This document shows, one piece after another, positions 1-9,977 of a stretch of DNA of 64,000 nucleotides. Numbering within the stretch: position 1 is the first letter of the stretch; every line of letters starts with the position of its first letter. This DNA comes from Cercis canadensis. Its lineage: Eukaryota > Streptophyta > Magnoliopsida > Fabales > Fabaceae. The notes under the pieces are model-generated. The model saw nothing but the letters and a program-made list of their open reading frames with translations, was not told the DNA's origin and ran no database searches. Made by a program: the position numbers and the translations under genes. The stretch is from the NCBI GenBank assembly GCA_003255065.1, contig QAOA01008740.1, positions 213,290 to 277,289 of the forward strand. The letters are read 5' to 3'.

Positions 1-395
1 TTGAATAATAATTGCATTAATTCTCCATATTTGTTTATGTAGGAGAATAATAATAGTTCCATATTGGTGTGTACCATTTGTGTTGTCAGATTAAAATTTT
101 ATGAAAACCCTATATATCACTTATTTAAAAGTTAGAGGGGATGGAAAAATGAAAAAGGATAAGGAAAAGAATGAGATGAGAACCCCTTGTTGGATTAGTA
201 ATGGGAAAGGAAAGGGAGCTATAGAATTAATTAATTAATTCTTTCTGAAAAAACAAACTTTCAAATTGAGGGAATTACAAAAAAAAAAATATTGAAAGGT
301 TTTGGAGATAGAACTCAAATCCTTCAATTTTTATTTTATTTTATTTAGGTTTTAACAATGTTTCCAAACATCGAAATTATACCTATCCTAAAACT

Positions 396-480
396 ATTAG
401 ATATGATTTAATAGTAAAGAGTTTGAGTAATTTTTAGGAAATTAAGAATTTGAACCTCTATATTCTCATATAACCAATAT
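396..480 (+). repeat. SINE-like dispersed repeat copy 1
   Basis: The segment has the shape 'taatagtaaagagtttgagt', then a TTGAACCTC box-B-like motif, then a T/CTTCATATAA-type tail. Related segments lie at 1901-1978 and 17081-17160. The A-box-like and B-box-like spacing suggests a tRNA-derived SINE. This is inference from three degenerate copies in one window. Confidence 0.35.
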
Positions 481-1900
481 ATATATATATATCCCTCTTT
501 TTCCTTACTTTCAATCTAAACTAGCTGGTAAAGACAAATTTTTAATGTGATTTTATTTGTTTAGATGTAGGTATTTATACAAGTTATAATTGAATAGTAT
601 GTAAATAAAAAATTCTATAAAATGTATAGTGAAACTATTACAAATCTTAATTTGGTGAGGGAGGAGGGAGGATTCATTATTACCATGTGGACTCCAGCAT
701 ACACATTGATTTGAAGCCTAATCACATTGTTTACGAGTATGGTAATGAACAGTAGAAGGTGTAGTTGGCGTAATAGTTTCTCTTTTGGACCATATGACAT
801 CAAAATCAAAACTCAAAGTGATAAAAGGCTCTTGAGGAAGAGAGAGATAGAGTGAAATAGGTGGTGAGTTGTGTTACCTATTGTAGATTCTCAAAATGTC
901 TCATCAACATTAGAGGTCGGTGATTCTCTCCATGATCATTGGCCCATTGAAAACTTGAATCCTTCAAATTATAAACAAAGAGCCACACTCTTTGTCCCCA
1001 CAACATGCCTCCATCATGGGTGTGATATATATTTACAAACATAGGAAATAAGGGTAAGAGGAAACTACGAAACGTTTCGAAACCTCTTTGCCAAAAAAAA
1101 AAATCCTCAGAAGTGTCTTATCATGAGCATGTGTCATCTTATCAAAAAAGAGAAATATTATATATTCTTTATGCATCATCTTTGAACGTGTTAACAAGAC
1201 TTAACTTCTGGAACCAAACAAAAGGCATAGATGTTATATGCCCCTTTACAAGAAGCTACTATGACTCTGTTATAAATATAAAACTAAACTTAGATTAGGC
1301 TTTCTCATTATTCTAATTATTGTCCTTTATCATTCCGACATTCTAAACTACACCCTAGTTAATTGCATCCCACAATCTCATCATAATCAACTTTAGAAAT
1401 TGATTAGACACAAAGGCCGTCCTAATGAATCAGTTCTAGCATTCTTTGACTAGTTCTTATTTTTCTTCTCTTTGTCTAATATGCCTGCCTAGTTAGACAC
1501 ATTTTCCTACAAGTTGTAACCTCACAAGATGATGAAAAGTGGGCGTGGCTCCAACTAGGTTCCCATTAAAGTGACTCCTCAAATTCATGATTTGCAAAGA
1601 AAGAAAGACTCTCAACCACAGAAAATATTGCAAATACCCTAAGGCCTCACAAGTCAACTCATTTTGACTTTGAATGGAGTAATTAAGTGGACCTGGGTGT
1701 TCTCAAATTCTTTCTCCCTCTCTACCCTGGAGTGAAGATCAAAGGAATATTTATTGGTTAAAAAGAATACATGCACAATTATAGGTCTTGAATATTTATT
1801 CCATCATTCCTAGGTCTTCTAGTCAATAAATTAGATGTCATATGTACTATACAGCTAAATCCTATACAGCTTTGCTTGAGAACAATATATTAAATTATTA

Positions 1901-1978
1901 GGTGTGGTTTAACGGTGAAGAGTTTGGGTAGTTTATTAAAGGTCAAGGGGTCAAACTTCTTTATCATCATGTAACAAA
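1901..1978 (+). repeat. SINE-like dispersed repeat copy 2
   Basis: This is the clearest of the three copies: 'ggtgtggtttaacggtgaag', then GGGTCAAACTT resembling a pol III B box, then 'atcatcatgtaac' and an A-run. A tRNA-derived SINE fits, but no full-length boundary or target duplication was resolved. Confidence 0.4.
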
Positions 1979-2176
1979 AAAAAAAAATGACCATTATAAT
2001 AACTTAAAAATAAAAAAGGTCAGTATAAATAGCATGTTTTCAATATTTTTAATGGAAATTATTTATAGTTATTTTATGTGGAGAATTTTAAGTTTCATTG
2101 TATGGTTATCAATCGTTAGCTATCACATAATTATGTCCAATTCTGTAAACTTAAAAAGACATCTTTTTTTTTTTTT

Positions 2177-2177
2177 N
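2177..2177. other. Single-N gap in a poly-T run
   Basis: One N interrupts a long T homopolymer. Unlike several other Ns in the window, I see no duplicated flank here. It probably marks a contig join or unresolved homopolymer length. Confidence 0.7.
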
Positions 2178-2303
2178 TTTTCAACCTTGACAAAAAAAAA
2201 AAACTATTTCTAGTGCTTTCTTTAGTATCATTTGCAACAATTCCTGGAAGAAAAGAAAAAAATTTATCCAAGGGAGCTTATGTCTTTATTCACAATTATA
2301 ATA

Positions 2304-4237
2304 CACTACAAGAAAACACACGATTTCTCATGAAAATCTCTCACATAATGGAATTCTTGCAAATTAGCATTCAATAAGAATTTTTCACGAAAAAAATTTT
2401 CGCGAAAAAATTTCTTGAGAAAATTGAATTTTTGATGAAATTTTCATACGGAAAATTTTTTCTATAAGAATTTCTCATGGAAAACTTTTTCACAAGAAAA
2501 TTTTGTGAGAAAATTGATTTTCTGATAGAAGTTTCTTATAGAAAATTTTTCCATGGGAATTTCTTATGGAAAATTTTTCTGTGAGAAATTCTTGCGAAAA
2601 ATGAAACACATCATTTCACTAAAGTCAAAATTAGGATTTTCAAGATTTCTCACAGAACTTTTCCATCAAAAATTTCATGAGAAAATTGGGTTTTTCTTCC
2701 CCCTATGCCGCCAGCCACCCCCATTTCAATTTTCTCACTTTTCCTCTCTTCCCTCTACGATTCTCTCTTCAAACCTCTGCAACTCCATTTTCCGGTGGTG
2801 TTTGAGGTTGTTCTAGAGGCAACAAGTGGAGGATAGTGGTTGGGAAGCATATTTGACTTACTTTGGAGAGGAGATAAGCCGAAATCCCTTTGTTTTCTCT
2901 TTTCAATTGTTCTTTGAGTTAAATGTGAATTTGTTTGTGTTTTTGGATGAATTTGAGTGTAGTTTTAGGATATGTTGTTAGTGGAATGTTTGTGGGTGAT
3001 TACTTGTTTATTTTTGCAGGCATTCAAAGCATGATCTTGTTGTTGTGGGTATTTTAGTTTTTTTTTTTTTTTTTCTTCTTGTAGCCGAATAGATGTATTG
3101 TTTTGTTTTAAGCTGAGTTCTAACACAAAATCCCTGTTACATGCATTATTTTTTTGTTGTTTGGATTTTCGGATATGGGATTTTCAGATATGGTATCAGC
3201 TAGTCCAATACCTACAAAGCATGAGCAAGAAGAAAAAGGCACAAGAGAAATTTCTGAGGGCAATGCAGATGGGGAGACAGCTTGATAGATCAAAATTTCT
3301 GCTTGGGCTCAATTTTGTTAAAGTAGTAGTTAGTTTAATGAGCAGGAACCTAATGTTGGGTGTAAGAGCTGCTGAAGAAATATTACAACTAAGTTTCCTT
3401 TTTAAGAAAGTTAATATAGTTTTGAGATCATGAAATGTGTTTTCAACTTTACTTTCCTTTGTAGAGTTAATATTTTGCTGGTGCTGTTTTGTTAATTTCC
3501 TTTTTTGTCAAAATTTTTTTTCGGATTTTTTCCCTTTGTCAGATTTCTATAGTATTGATATAAGAAATCACTAGCAAAAAAAAAATTTGAGGAATTTTTC
3601 ACGGACAAGAATCCGTGGGAAATTTTGCGAGAAACAGTCATGAGAATTCTTTTAAATTTGTCTCACGCCCATTGTAAGTCAATGAGAAATTCTGTGAGAA
3701 ATTTTCTCACGAACATCAAATTCCGTGAGAAATCGGTTTGTCACGAGAGTTTTTCTCAGGCTCCAAAATCCATGNAAGTTTCCTTTTTAAGAAAGTTAAT
3801 ATAGTTTTGAGATCATGAAATGTGTTTTCAACTTTACTTTCCTTTGTAGAGTTAATATCTTGCTGGTGCTGTTTTGTTAATTTCCTTTTTTGTCAAAGTT
3901 TTTTTTCGGATTTTTTCCCTTTGTCGGATTTCTATAGTATTGATATAAGAAATCACTAGCAAAAAAAAAAATTGAGGAATTTTTCACGGACAAGAATCCG
4001 TGGGAAATTTTGCGAGAAACAGTCATGAGAATTCTTTTAAATTTGTCTCACGCCCATTGTAAGTCAGTGAGAAATTCTGTGAGAAATTTTCTCACGAACA
4101 TCAAATTCCGTGAGAAATCAGTTTGTCACGAGAGTTTTTCTCAGGTTCCAAAATCCATGAGAAAGACGTTTCTCATGGAATTTTGGGTGTTTTCTCAAGG
4201 ATTTTGTCCGTAAGAAATTCATTGTTTTCTTGTAGTG
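2304..4237. mobile_element. Non-autonomous CACTA (En/Spm-type) DNA transposon
   Basis: The left end reads CACTACAAGAAAACA and the right end is its inverted counterpart, ending TTTTCTTGTAGTG. Both ends are flanked by the trinucleotide ATA (2301-2303 and 4238-4240), the 3-bp target duplication expected of CACTA elements. The subterminal regions are packed with direct and inverted copies of motifs such as 'tttctcacgg' and 'gaaaattttctc', like transposase-binding subterminal repeats of this superfamily. No transposase ORF is visible, so it would need an autonomous partner. The internal stretch from about 2690 to 3390 differs in composition and could be captured DNA. The apparent length of 1934 bp is inflated by a 384-bp duplicate around the N at 3775; the true element is probably near 1.55 kb. 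Confidence 0.88.
3391..4159. repeat. 384-bp direct duplicate around the N at 3775
   Basis: Bases 3391-3774 and 3776-4159 are the same segment with only a few substitutions (for example 'aatattttgc' versus 'aatatcttgc') and a short indel in an A-run. The copies meet exactly at a single N. The simplest reading is two overlapping contig ends, perhaps two haplotypes, that were not merged. A real tandem duplication is less likely. Confidence 0.8.
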
Positions 4238-5194
4238 ATATGACAAAAAAATGTATTTATGCAATTCAATGATTAGTCAATCTTACTACTCATAATAAAA
4301 ATTATAATACTATACTCCTTTTGGTAACAGAAATATTTTTGAGATAGATAGGTTATTCTAGTTCTAAAGTAAGGTACAACACAATTAGTGAAATTTTTTT
4401 TGTTGACACAGCTCAAACTTAGCAATTGAGCCCACGTTGAGACAATACTATAAACTTTATGCTTAGAAAACTTAATACACTTTGCACATTTTACACTATT
4501 ATCTTATAAGTTAAAAAGTCTCAAGTTTCTGCCAAGAAACAATTACATTAAAGATTAAAAAAAAATAAAAAAGATAATTAATGAATATTAAAATTTGGAG
4601 AGTAAATATGAAAACTAAATTCTAGACGTTTATGATATATAATCAATGAATATTAGAATAGAAGCCTAACAGAACGTTTATGAAATATATTTTTGAAAAA
4701 TTAATTTTAATTGTCAAAACATTAAAACTTACAGGATATATTGCTTTGGTGGTAGGAAAAACATATAACATCCACTTCCAATCGAGCGATAAAATAAGTT
4801 CTTGTGCTGGAAAGTAAGAAACTCTGAGCAAGTACCTTTTGTTTCTTCTTAGCTTTTAGAAAAAGTCTAAATATGCAAATAGAAAAAGATAAATAGTATG
4901 GTTCCATTGGGTATCATTGGGCTATTTATACTAAAGAGATGATGTCACATGCACGCATGGACATGAACTTCAAAAATATATGGAATTCAAAAGTAGCTGG
5001 ATATTTGATTCAATAATGTTGAGAATAATGAAGATAAAATCATAATAATGATACCAATAAATGGTGACATGACAAATTTTGTCTTTTATTTGTACGTAAG
5101 GAAGACCACAAAAATTAATATTGTGTATGTTAAATGATTTTAAAAAATATTGGTAGCATTTATTTTTCCATTAGAAATAGTTGATTGAGTAAAA

Positions 5195-5290
5195 CACTAC
5201 AAGAAAAGATTGATCTAGTTGCCAGATTTAGAGATGGATTATATTCCATCACTATTATATAAAATACAGACGAATAATGGAAAGATCGGT
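5195..5290 (+). mobile_element. Isolated CACTA-type terminus, probable remnant
   Basis: CACTACAAGAAAA begins at 5195. It is followed by 'agagatggattatattccat', reminiscent of the subterminal sequence of some plant CACTA families. I see no matching inverted end downstream within several kb, so this looks like a truncated element. The 3' limit given is arbitrary. Confidence 0.45.
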
Positions 5291-6245
5291 TATTTTTTGT
5301 CCCAAACTCAAAAGAAAAGATCAATATATATTTGATCATATTTTGTTTGCCTATTTTTTCATCACCGTTGGCTACACAATAAAGAGTAGCTTATCCCATT
5401 TCAAAATTTCACGCCATCCACTTTCAATAGATTTGAACCCGGTAACTCTATAATAATGTATTAAATTCTCAATCATTAGAGTGTACCCTTGAAGACATTT
5501 TCTTTTCCCTTTCATTCATTAACGTATCAATTGAAAAATGAACCAAAACCTTTTAAAACCCTTTTTTTTTTTTTGGTAAATTTGACTCTATCCAAAAGTT
5601 GAAGTTAGACTTTGGTTTCTGAGTTAAAAAAAAAAATCTTTTTCCTTCGGAACATTAATTGAATTTTGATTTGTATGAGTAGGCAAGATATCAAAATGAC
5701 ATGGCCTTACATTTTCAATTAACTCTATCTATGATAATTAAATCGATCACTAAAATTATGGAACTTCCAAAATTATCAACTCCCTTAATTTTGTACCTCT
5801 TATTGCTCATTTTGAGTCTAGTAAATGTCCAAAAGAGAAAATTATGACGTAAAATCCCTATCATTTTTCTCAAATTTGAGCATATATAGTGGCTACAGCT
5901 CTTTCAAATCAATTTGCCCTGAATCTCCCATTTTCAAAATATAAGCATTGCCTTGAAAAGAAAGAAGAAAATTCTTTTGTCTTTTTCAACAGCCATAGCT
6001 TTTCTGGAGAAAAAGGTATTCCTCATTCTCTTATTTACATATTTTCCCTTTCATATTTACTTTCCTACTATTCCCCCTCTTATCAAAACAGGCACTACCA
6101 TAGTCCTTTTAGTTTTCCCTATAAAACAAAATGAACTTTTACTGTATTGTCTTCTGAAACTTGATGCGATTCTCTTCCATGGTTGGTTAGTTTTTGAATC
6201 TTTTAAACCTAAACTGGTAGTTCATAACTCACGTTTTATTATTGA

Positions 6246-6624
6246 AAATTTAAATTGAGGTTTTCATATATTCATAATACAGTGATATAACAAGCAGATT
6301 GATAATTTATTTCTATATATTGAGCTTTTCGTGTTTTTGATATATATTTAAGAGCTTAATTTTTTTTAACGATAAGCATATCCTTAAGTCAACTTAATTT
6401 AAGAGTTTAATTTTCAAATGACTATAATTGTAAANAAATTTAAATTGAGGTTTTCATATATTCATAATACAGTGATATAACAAGCAAATCGATAATTTAT
6501 TTCTATATATTGAGCTTTTAGTGTTTTTGATATATATTTAATAGCTTAATTTTTTTTAACGATAAGCATATCCTTAAGTCAACTTAATTTAAGAGTTTAA
6601 TTTTCAACTGACTATAATTGTAAA
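6246..6624. repeat. 189-bp direct duplicate around the N at 6435
   Basis: Bases 6246-6434 are repeated at 6436-6624 with very few differences, and the copies abut a single N. This is the same signature as at 3775, 34983 and 40178, and is best explained as an unmerged contig overlap. Confidence 0.8.
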
Positions 6625-7510
6625 TTACCTTCTTCTGTCTCACCATTTAAATGTTTTAAAAGAATTAATTTAGAGACTGAATTTGTAGTTTCACTCAAAA
6701 TTATGTGCACTAAAATAACATAGAAATTCAGTACTTTTTGAATAGATGATCAAAAACCATTAGGAACTTAGTTTTAAATCTAAAAAGTGCTTAAACGTAG
6801 TGGATTCAAGCTATTATAAGTTCTTTTCTATCTTGGATTAGGTGGTAAACACTATACAAATTGTACTCTTTGGTACTGAACAGTGAAAAACTAACTAAAT
6901 AACTGAGAATAAATAAACAAATGGAACAATAGCGCAGGTTTGAACATTTTCTCTCTTGCAAGAAGCACCCTTCTGGTTCCCAAATTATTCTATGATATTG
7001 GATTTTCAAATAGCTCTTTGTATGTCTACTCCACATGAGATCTCAAACATGTTATTGGCGCTATGCTCGGTAATATTAGAATAACTTATTTTTATTATCA
7101 TTTCTATAACCAAAATGAAAAAAAATAGCTGTTTGTACTTTGTACTATATTAATTTACCAATATCTTTAAAATAGTGCACTTTTCAAAAGAAAAAGAAAA
7201 GGAAAAGTGAGAGAAGAACGAAAGAAAGTAACATTTCAATAGCAAAAAATCTCTTTGATCGAAACTGTTGCACGCTTCTCCTTTCCTTTTCGCCTCTCCT
7301 TTTGATCTGTCCCTTTAAATCATGGAAGTTCCTCTTAGTGAAAGTAGGTTAGGTTAGTGATCTCTTAGTTATTTTGGAATCAAATAATAAAATTCTCTTT
7401 ACGCCTAAACCCTTTTTTTCTTTTCTTATTTTACTTTTTAATTTAAATTTATTGGATGTGTTATAATTGAAAAAAGAAAAAAAGACATGTATGAGTTAAG
7501 TTTCCAAGGG

Positions 7511-7560
7511 GCCACTATATATTAGGCTAGATGATGCCACTATATATTAGGCTAGATGAT
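7511..7560. repeat. Tandem duplication, 2 x 25 bp
   Basis: The 25-bp unit starting 'gccactatatattaggctag' occurs twice in perfect tandem (7511-7535 and 7536-7560). It is a small local duplication with no visible function. Confidence 0.9.
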
Positions 7561-9221
7561 GGTGCTTAAGTAATTGCATTTATGTGTCCATCAAATAATA
7601 ATAATAATAATTGCATTTGTGAAAATGACATTAATTATGGAAAAATGCCATTCGGTTCTCTAATAATATTACAAATTCATATCTTTAATTAGATCTCTTC
7701 ACCTTTTTAAGAATTCTAACAAATTACTGTTTATTACCATATGCATAGAAAATGACCAGAGAAAGAAAACGATAGTAACTTCAATTATAAAATTCTTCAA
7801 AAGCCAAAAAACGTACTTTCCTTAGCATGACTTTGATAGTAATTGAATATTTTTCTCATTCACTTTGCGTAACTATATATGCAAGTTTCAAGCACTTGGA
7901 AAATAGTATTAACAATGAGAGAAATGATGATGTCTTCAACGTATCTTTATCTATATTCAATTTCTTTTATAGTTTGCAACTCATCGAAAGAGACACATTT
8001 TACAAATATCTTGTCTATGAAAAGGAGTGAGTGAAGAGTTTCGAAATATTCTTAAAAGATGAAACGTTTTGAGGAGCTCAAAAAACTTGCAAATATGATG
8101 AAATTGATATATTTCCAATAATATATGAAATTAATATCTTAAAAAATAATTTATTTATTAATTGTACAAAGTGAATTTCTTTTTTGTTGTAAATTTTATC
8201 TGCGTACGTGGTATTGAAGAAAATCCATATTCAAGCAGATCTAGTAAAATTATTTTTTTCACATATAATTATATATGTTGATATTATGATCAAATTTTGG
8301 TAACAAACAAATGTCAGTTTCATACGTCCCTTCAAGTTCACAGCTTTTGTATGTTACTTAAGATATGTATTATCAATCTAGTCATATCTAATCGTTTTTC
8401 TTTTTTCCTAATAAGGAGAGGAGGGGATTATTTTATGTATAACATCAACAAAAAAAAAAGATTGAAACCTTTTTTGTCATGCGTATTGTATTGATATAGG
8501 GCCACATATTTTGATACATAAAAAAAATGACATTTTTTTTATATGTCCATTCAAGTTAAAGTGTTCATTTATGATATATATAGCACATGTACTTTCAATC
8601 TTTTCAAAGGGACCTAGGGAGATTGTTATCTTGTAATAAAAAGATTCAAACTTTAGTCAAATAATATGTATTGAAATGAAAATGGTCATATCCTCCTAAA
8701 ATTTGGTATACCAAACAGGACCTTAGAGTTCATGAAACCTTTTTGAATAAAAATCACTGTCTCATTCTGTCTCGATAGAAACATGAAATGTTTTAAATTG
8801 CTTTAAAATAAAATGAAATCACAAATAAAACACCTAAAAAATAACACAAGGTTTAGATCAAAGCCTAATTTTTGTTTTTCTTCCAAGTGTTTATAATGAG
8901 TTCAATTTTGTCCTTATTTGTATATTGTGCAAAAAAATAATTATATAAACTAATGTGTCGTTATTCAAATCTTATGGTTTTCGTTTTTAGTGTAAAAAAA
9001 CAGAAGTTGAATCTAATTGTTTGTGTTCTGCTGATGGAAAAACAAAGAGCTGCCACGTTTAAGAATCAAAACATTCTTTAAAGAAAGAAACGGAAAAGTT
9101 AGATTAACGATTCGAAACGTTTCTCCGAGAAATGCGGCTACTTGCCGCCTCTTTAGTTTCTTATCACTTGTTTTTGAGAAATGACCATTCTGAGAGGCTC
9201 TCTTTTTTAACTAGAGAGAGA

Positions 9222-9306
9222 AACAAAAACAGTGGAGAGAGAGAATAACTAATAATTAACAAAAACAGTGAAGAGAGAGAATAACTAATAATTAACAAAA
9301 ACAGTG
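9222..9306. repeat. 36-bp minisatellite upstream of the WRKY gene
   Basis: A 36-bp unit beginning AACAAAAACAGTG and containing GAGAGAGAATAACTAATAATT occurs as two full copies (9222-9257 and 9258-9293) plus a partial third. It lies roughly 700 bases 5' of the WRKY start codon, in likely promoter DNA. GA-rich motifs can bind BBR/BPC factors in plants, but that is inference. Confidence 0.85.
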
Positions 9307-9314
9307 GCACAATT

Positions 9315-9320
9315 TTGACC
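9315..9320 (+). promoter_or_regulatory. Possible W-box (TTGACC)
   Basis: TTGACC matches the W-box core TTGAC[C/T] bound by WRKY proteins, and lies about 660 bases upstream of the WRKY start. Many WRKY genes are auto- or cross-regulated through such boxes. One hexamer in AT-rich DNA is weak evidence. Confidence 0.3.
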
Positions 9321-9864
9321 CTTTGAAGGTGTTTGATAAATCTCCCAACTCAAGACTTGTTATTCCTTTTTTGTTTTTGTCATACAACACTTGTCATTCT
9401 TTTTTTTTTTCAATTAAAATAGTTATAAAAATAAAATATTTTAATATTATCGAACAAAATATTAATAATTTTTGAAGATACACGAAAAAGCCGATGAAAT
9501 ATTAACTCGGATACAACACTTGTTATTCTGTTTCCATCCTTTTACAATAAAAAACTCTATCTCTTGCCTTATTCTCCCTTCTCTTCTCTCTCCTGATGTT
9601 GCGTCTGGAACGGAGCTGTTTTGTGTGAAAAGTCAGCGTCTCTCTATTTCTCTCTTTCTCTAAAACCCATTCTCTTTTGTTTGTTATTGTGAGGAACAAT
9701 CAAAGTTTCAAGTTTCAACCTTCAAAAACCTGTTCCTTTGCTTTCTTGCTTCTTAATAGCCAAAATCCATCTCCACAAAAGAAAGTTATTCCATTACCCT
9801 CTTAAATCAAACTCACACCCACATACGCACAAGAAAAATCCTAGAAAAAGAGAAAAAAAATTGC

Positions 9865-9969
9865 ATGCCTTTTACGTCTTTCTATTCCCTGCAATTTATT
9901 AGAAGTTCCAATCAATCTTTGCTCCAAAACATGATACTTCCTTCTATCTACTTGAAGCTTTTCCTCTAA
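9865..9969 (+). CDS. Upstream ORF (34 codons) in the likely WRKY 5' leader
   Basis: An ATG at 9865 opens a reading frame of 34 codons that stops with TAA at 9967-9969, 8 bases before the WRKY ATG at 9978 and in another frame. A second in-frame ATG lies at 9931. The peptide starts MPFTSFYSLQ and ends in a hydrophobic stretch. If the transcript starts upstream, as the pyrimidine-rich leader around 9540-9700 suggests, this uORF could reduce translation of the WRKY protein or make it depend on reinitiation. The transcription start is not known from sequence, so expression is inferred. Confidence 0.4.
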   Translation: MPFTSFYSLQFIRSSNQSLLQNMILPSIYLKLFL

Positions 9970-9977
9970 GAAAAAGT

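Larger units (their letters stand above)
1..2303. other. AT-rich intergenic DNA without a recognisable gene
   Basis: I find no ORF with recognisable protein similarity here. The region holds two short SINE-like segments (near 396-480 and 1901-1978), an AT dinucleotide run around 477-492, and a poly-T run broken by an N at 2177. Short ORFs on both strands have no family features and AT-driven composition. Confidence 0.6.
4238..9221. other. AT-rich intergenic DNA without a recognisable gene
   Basis: No convincing coding sequence is present. Contents are a lone CACTA-type terminus at 5195, a 189-bp duplicate at an N (6246-6624), a 25-bp tandem pair (7511-7560) and an AAT microsatellite near 7597. 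Short ORFs such as 5889-6258 are T-rich low-complexity translations. Confidence 0.6.

Noticed and set aside
5889-6258. Overlapping ORFs of 81 and 101 codons as a possible gene
   Set aside because: Both are T-rich low-complexity translations in two frames of the same DNA, with no motif, and one runs into the duplicated segment at 6246.
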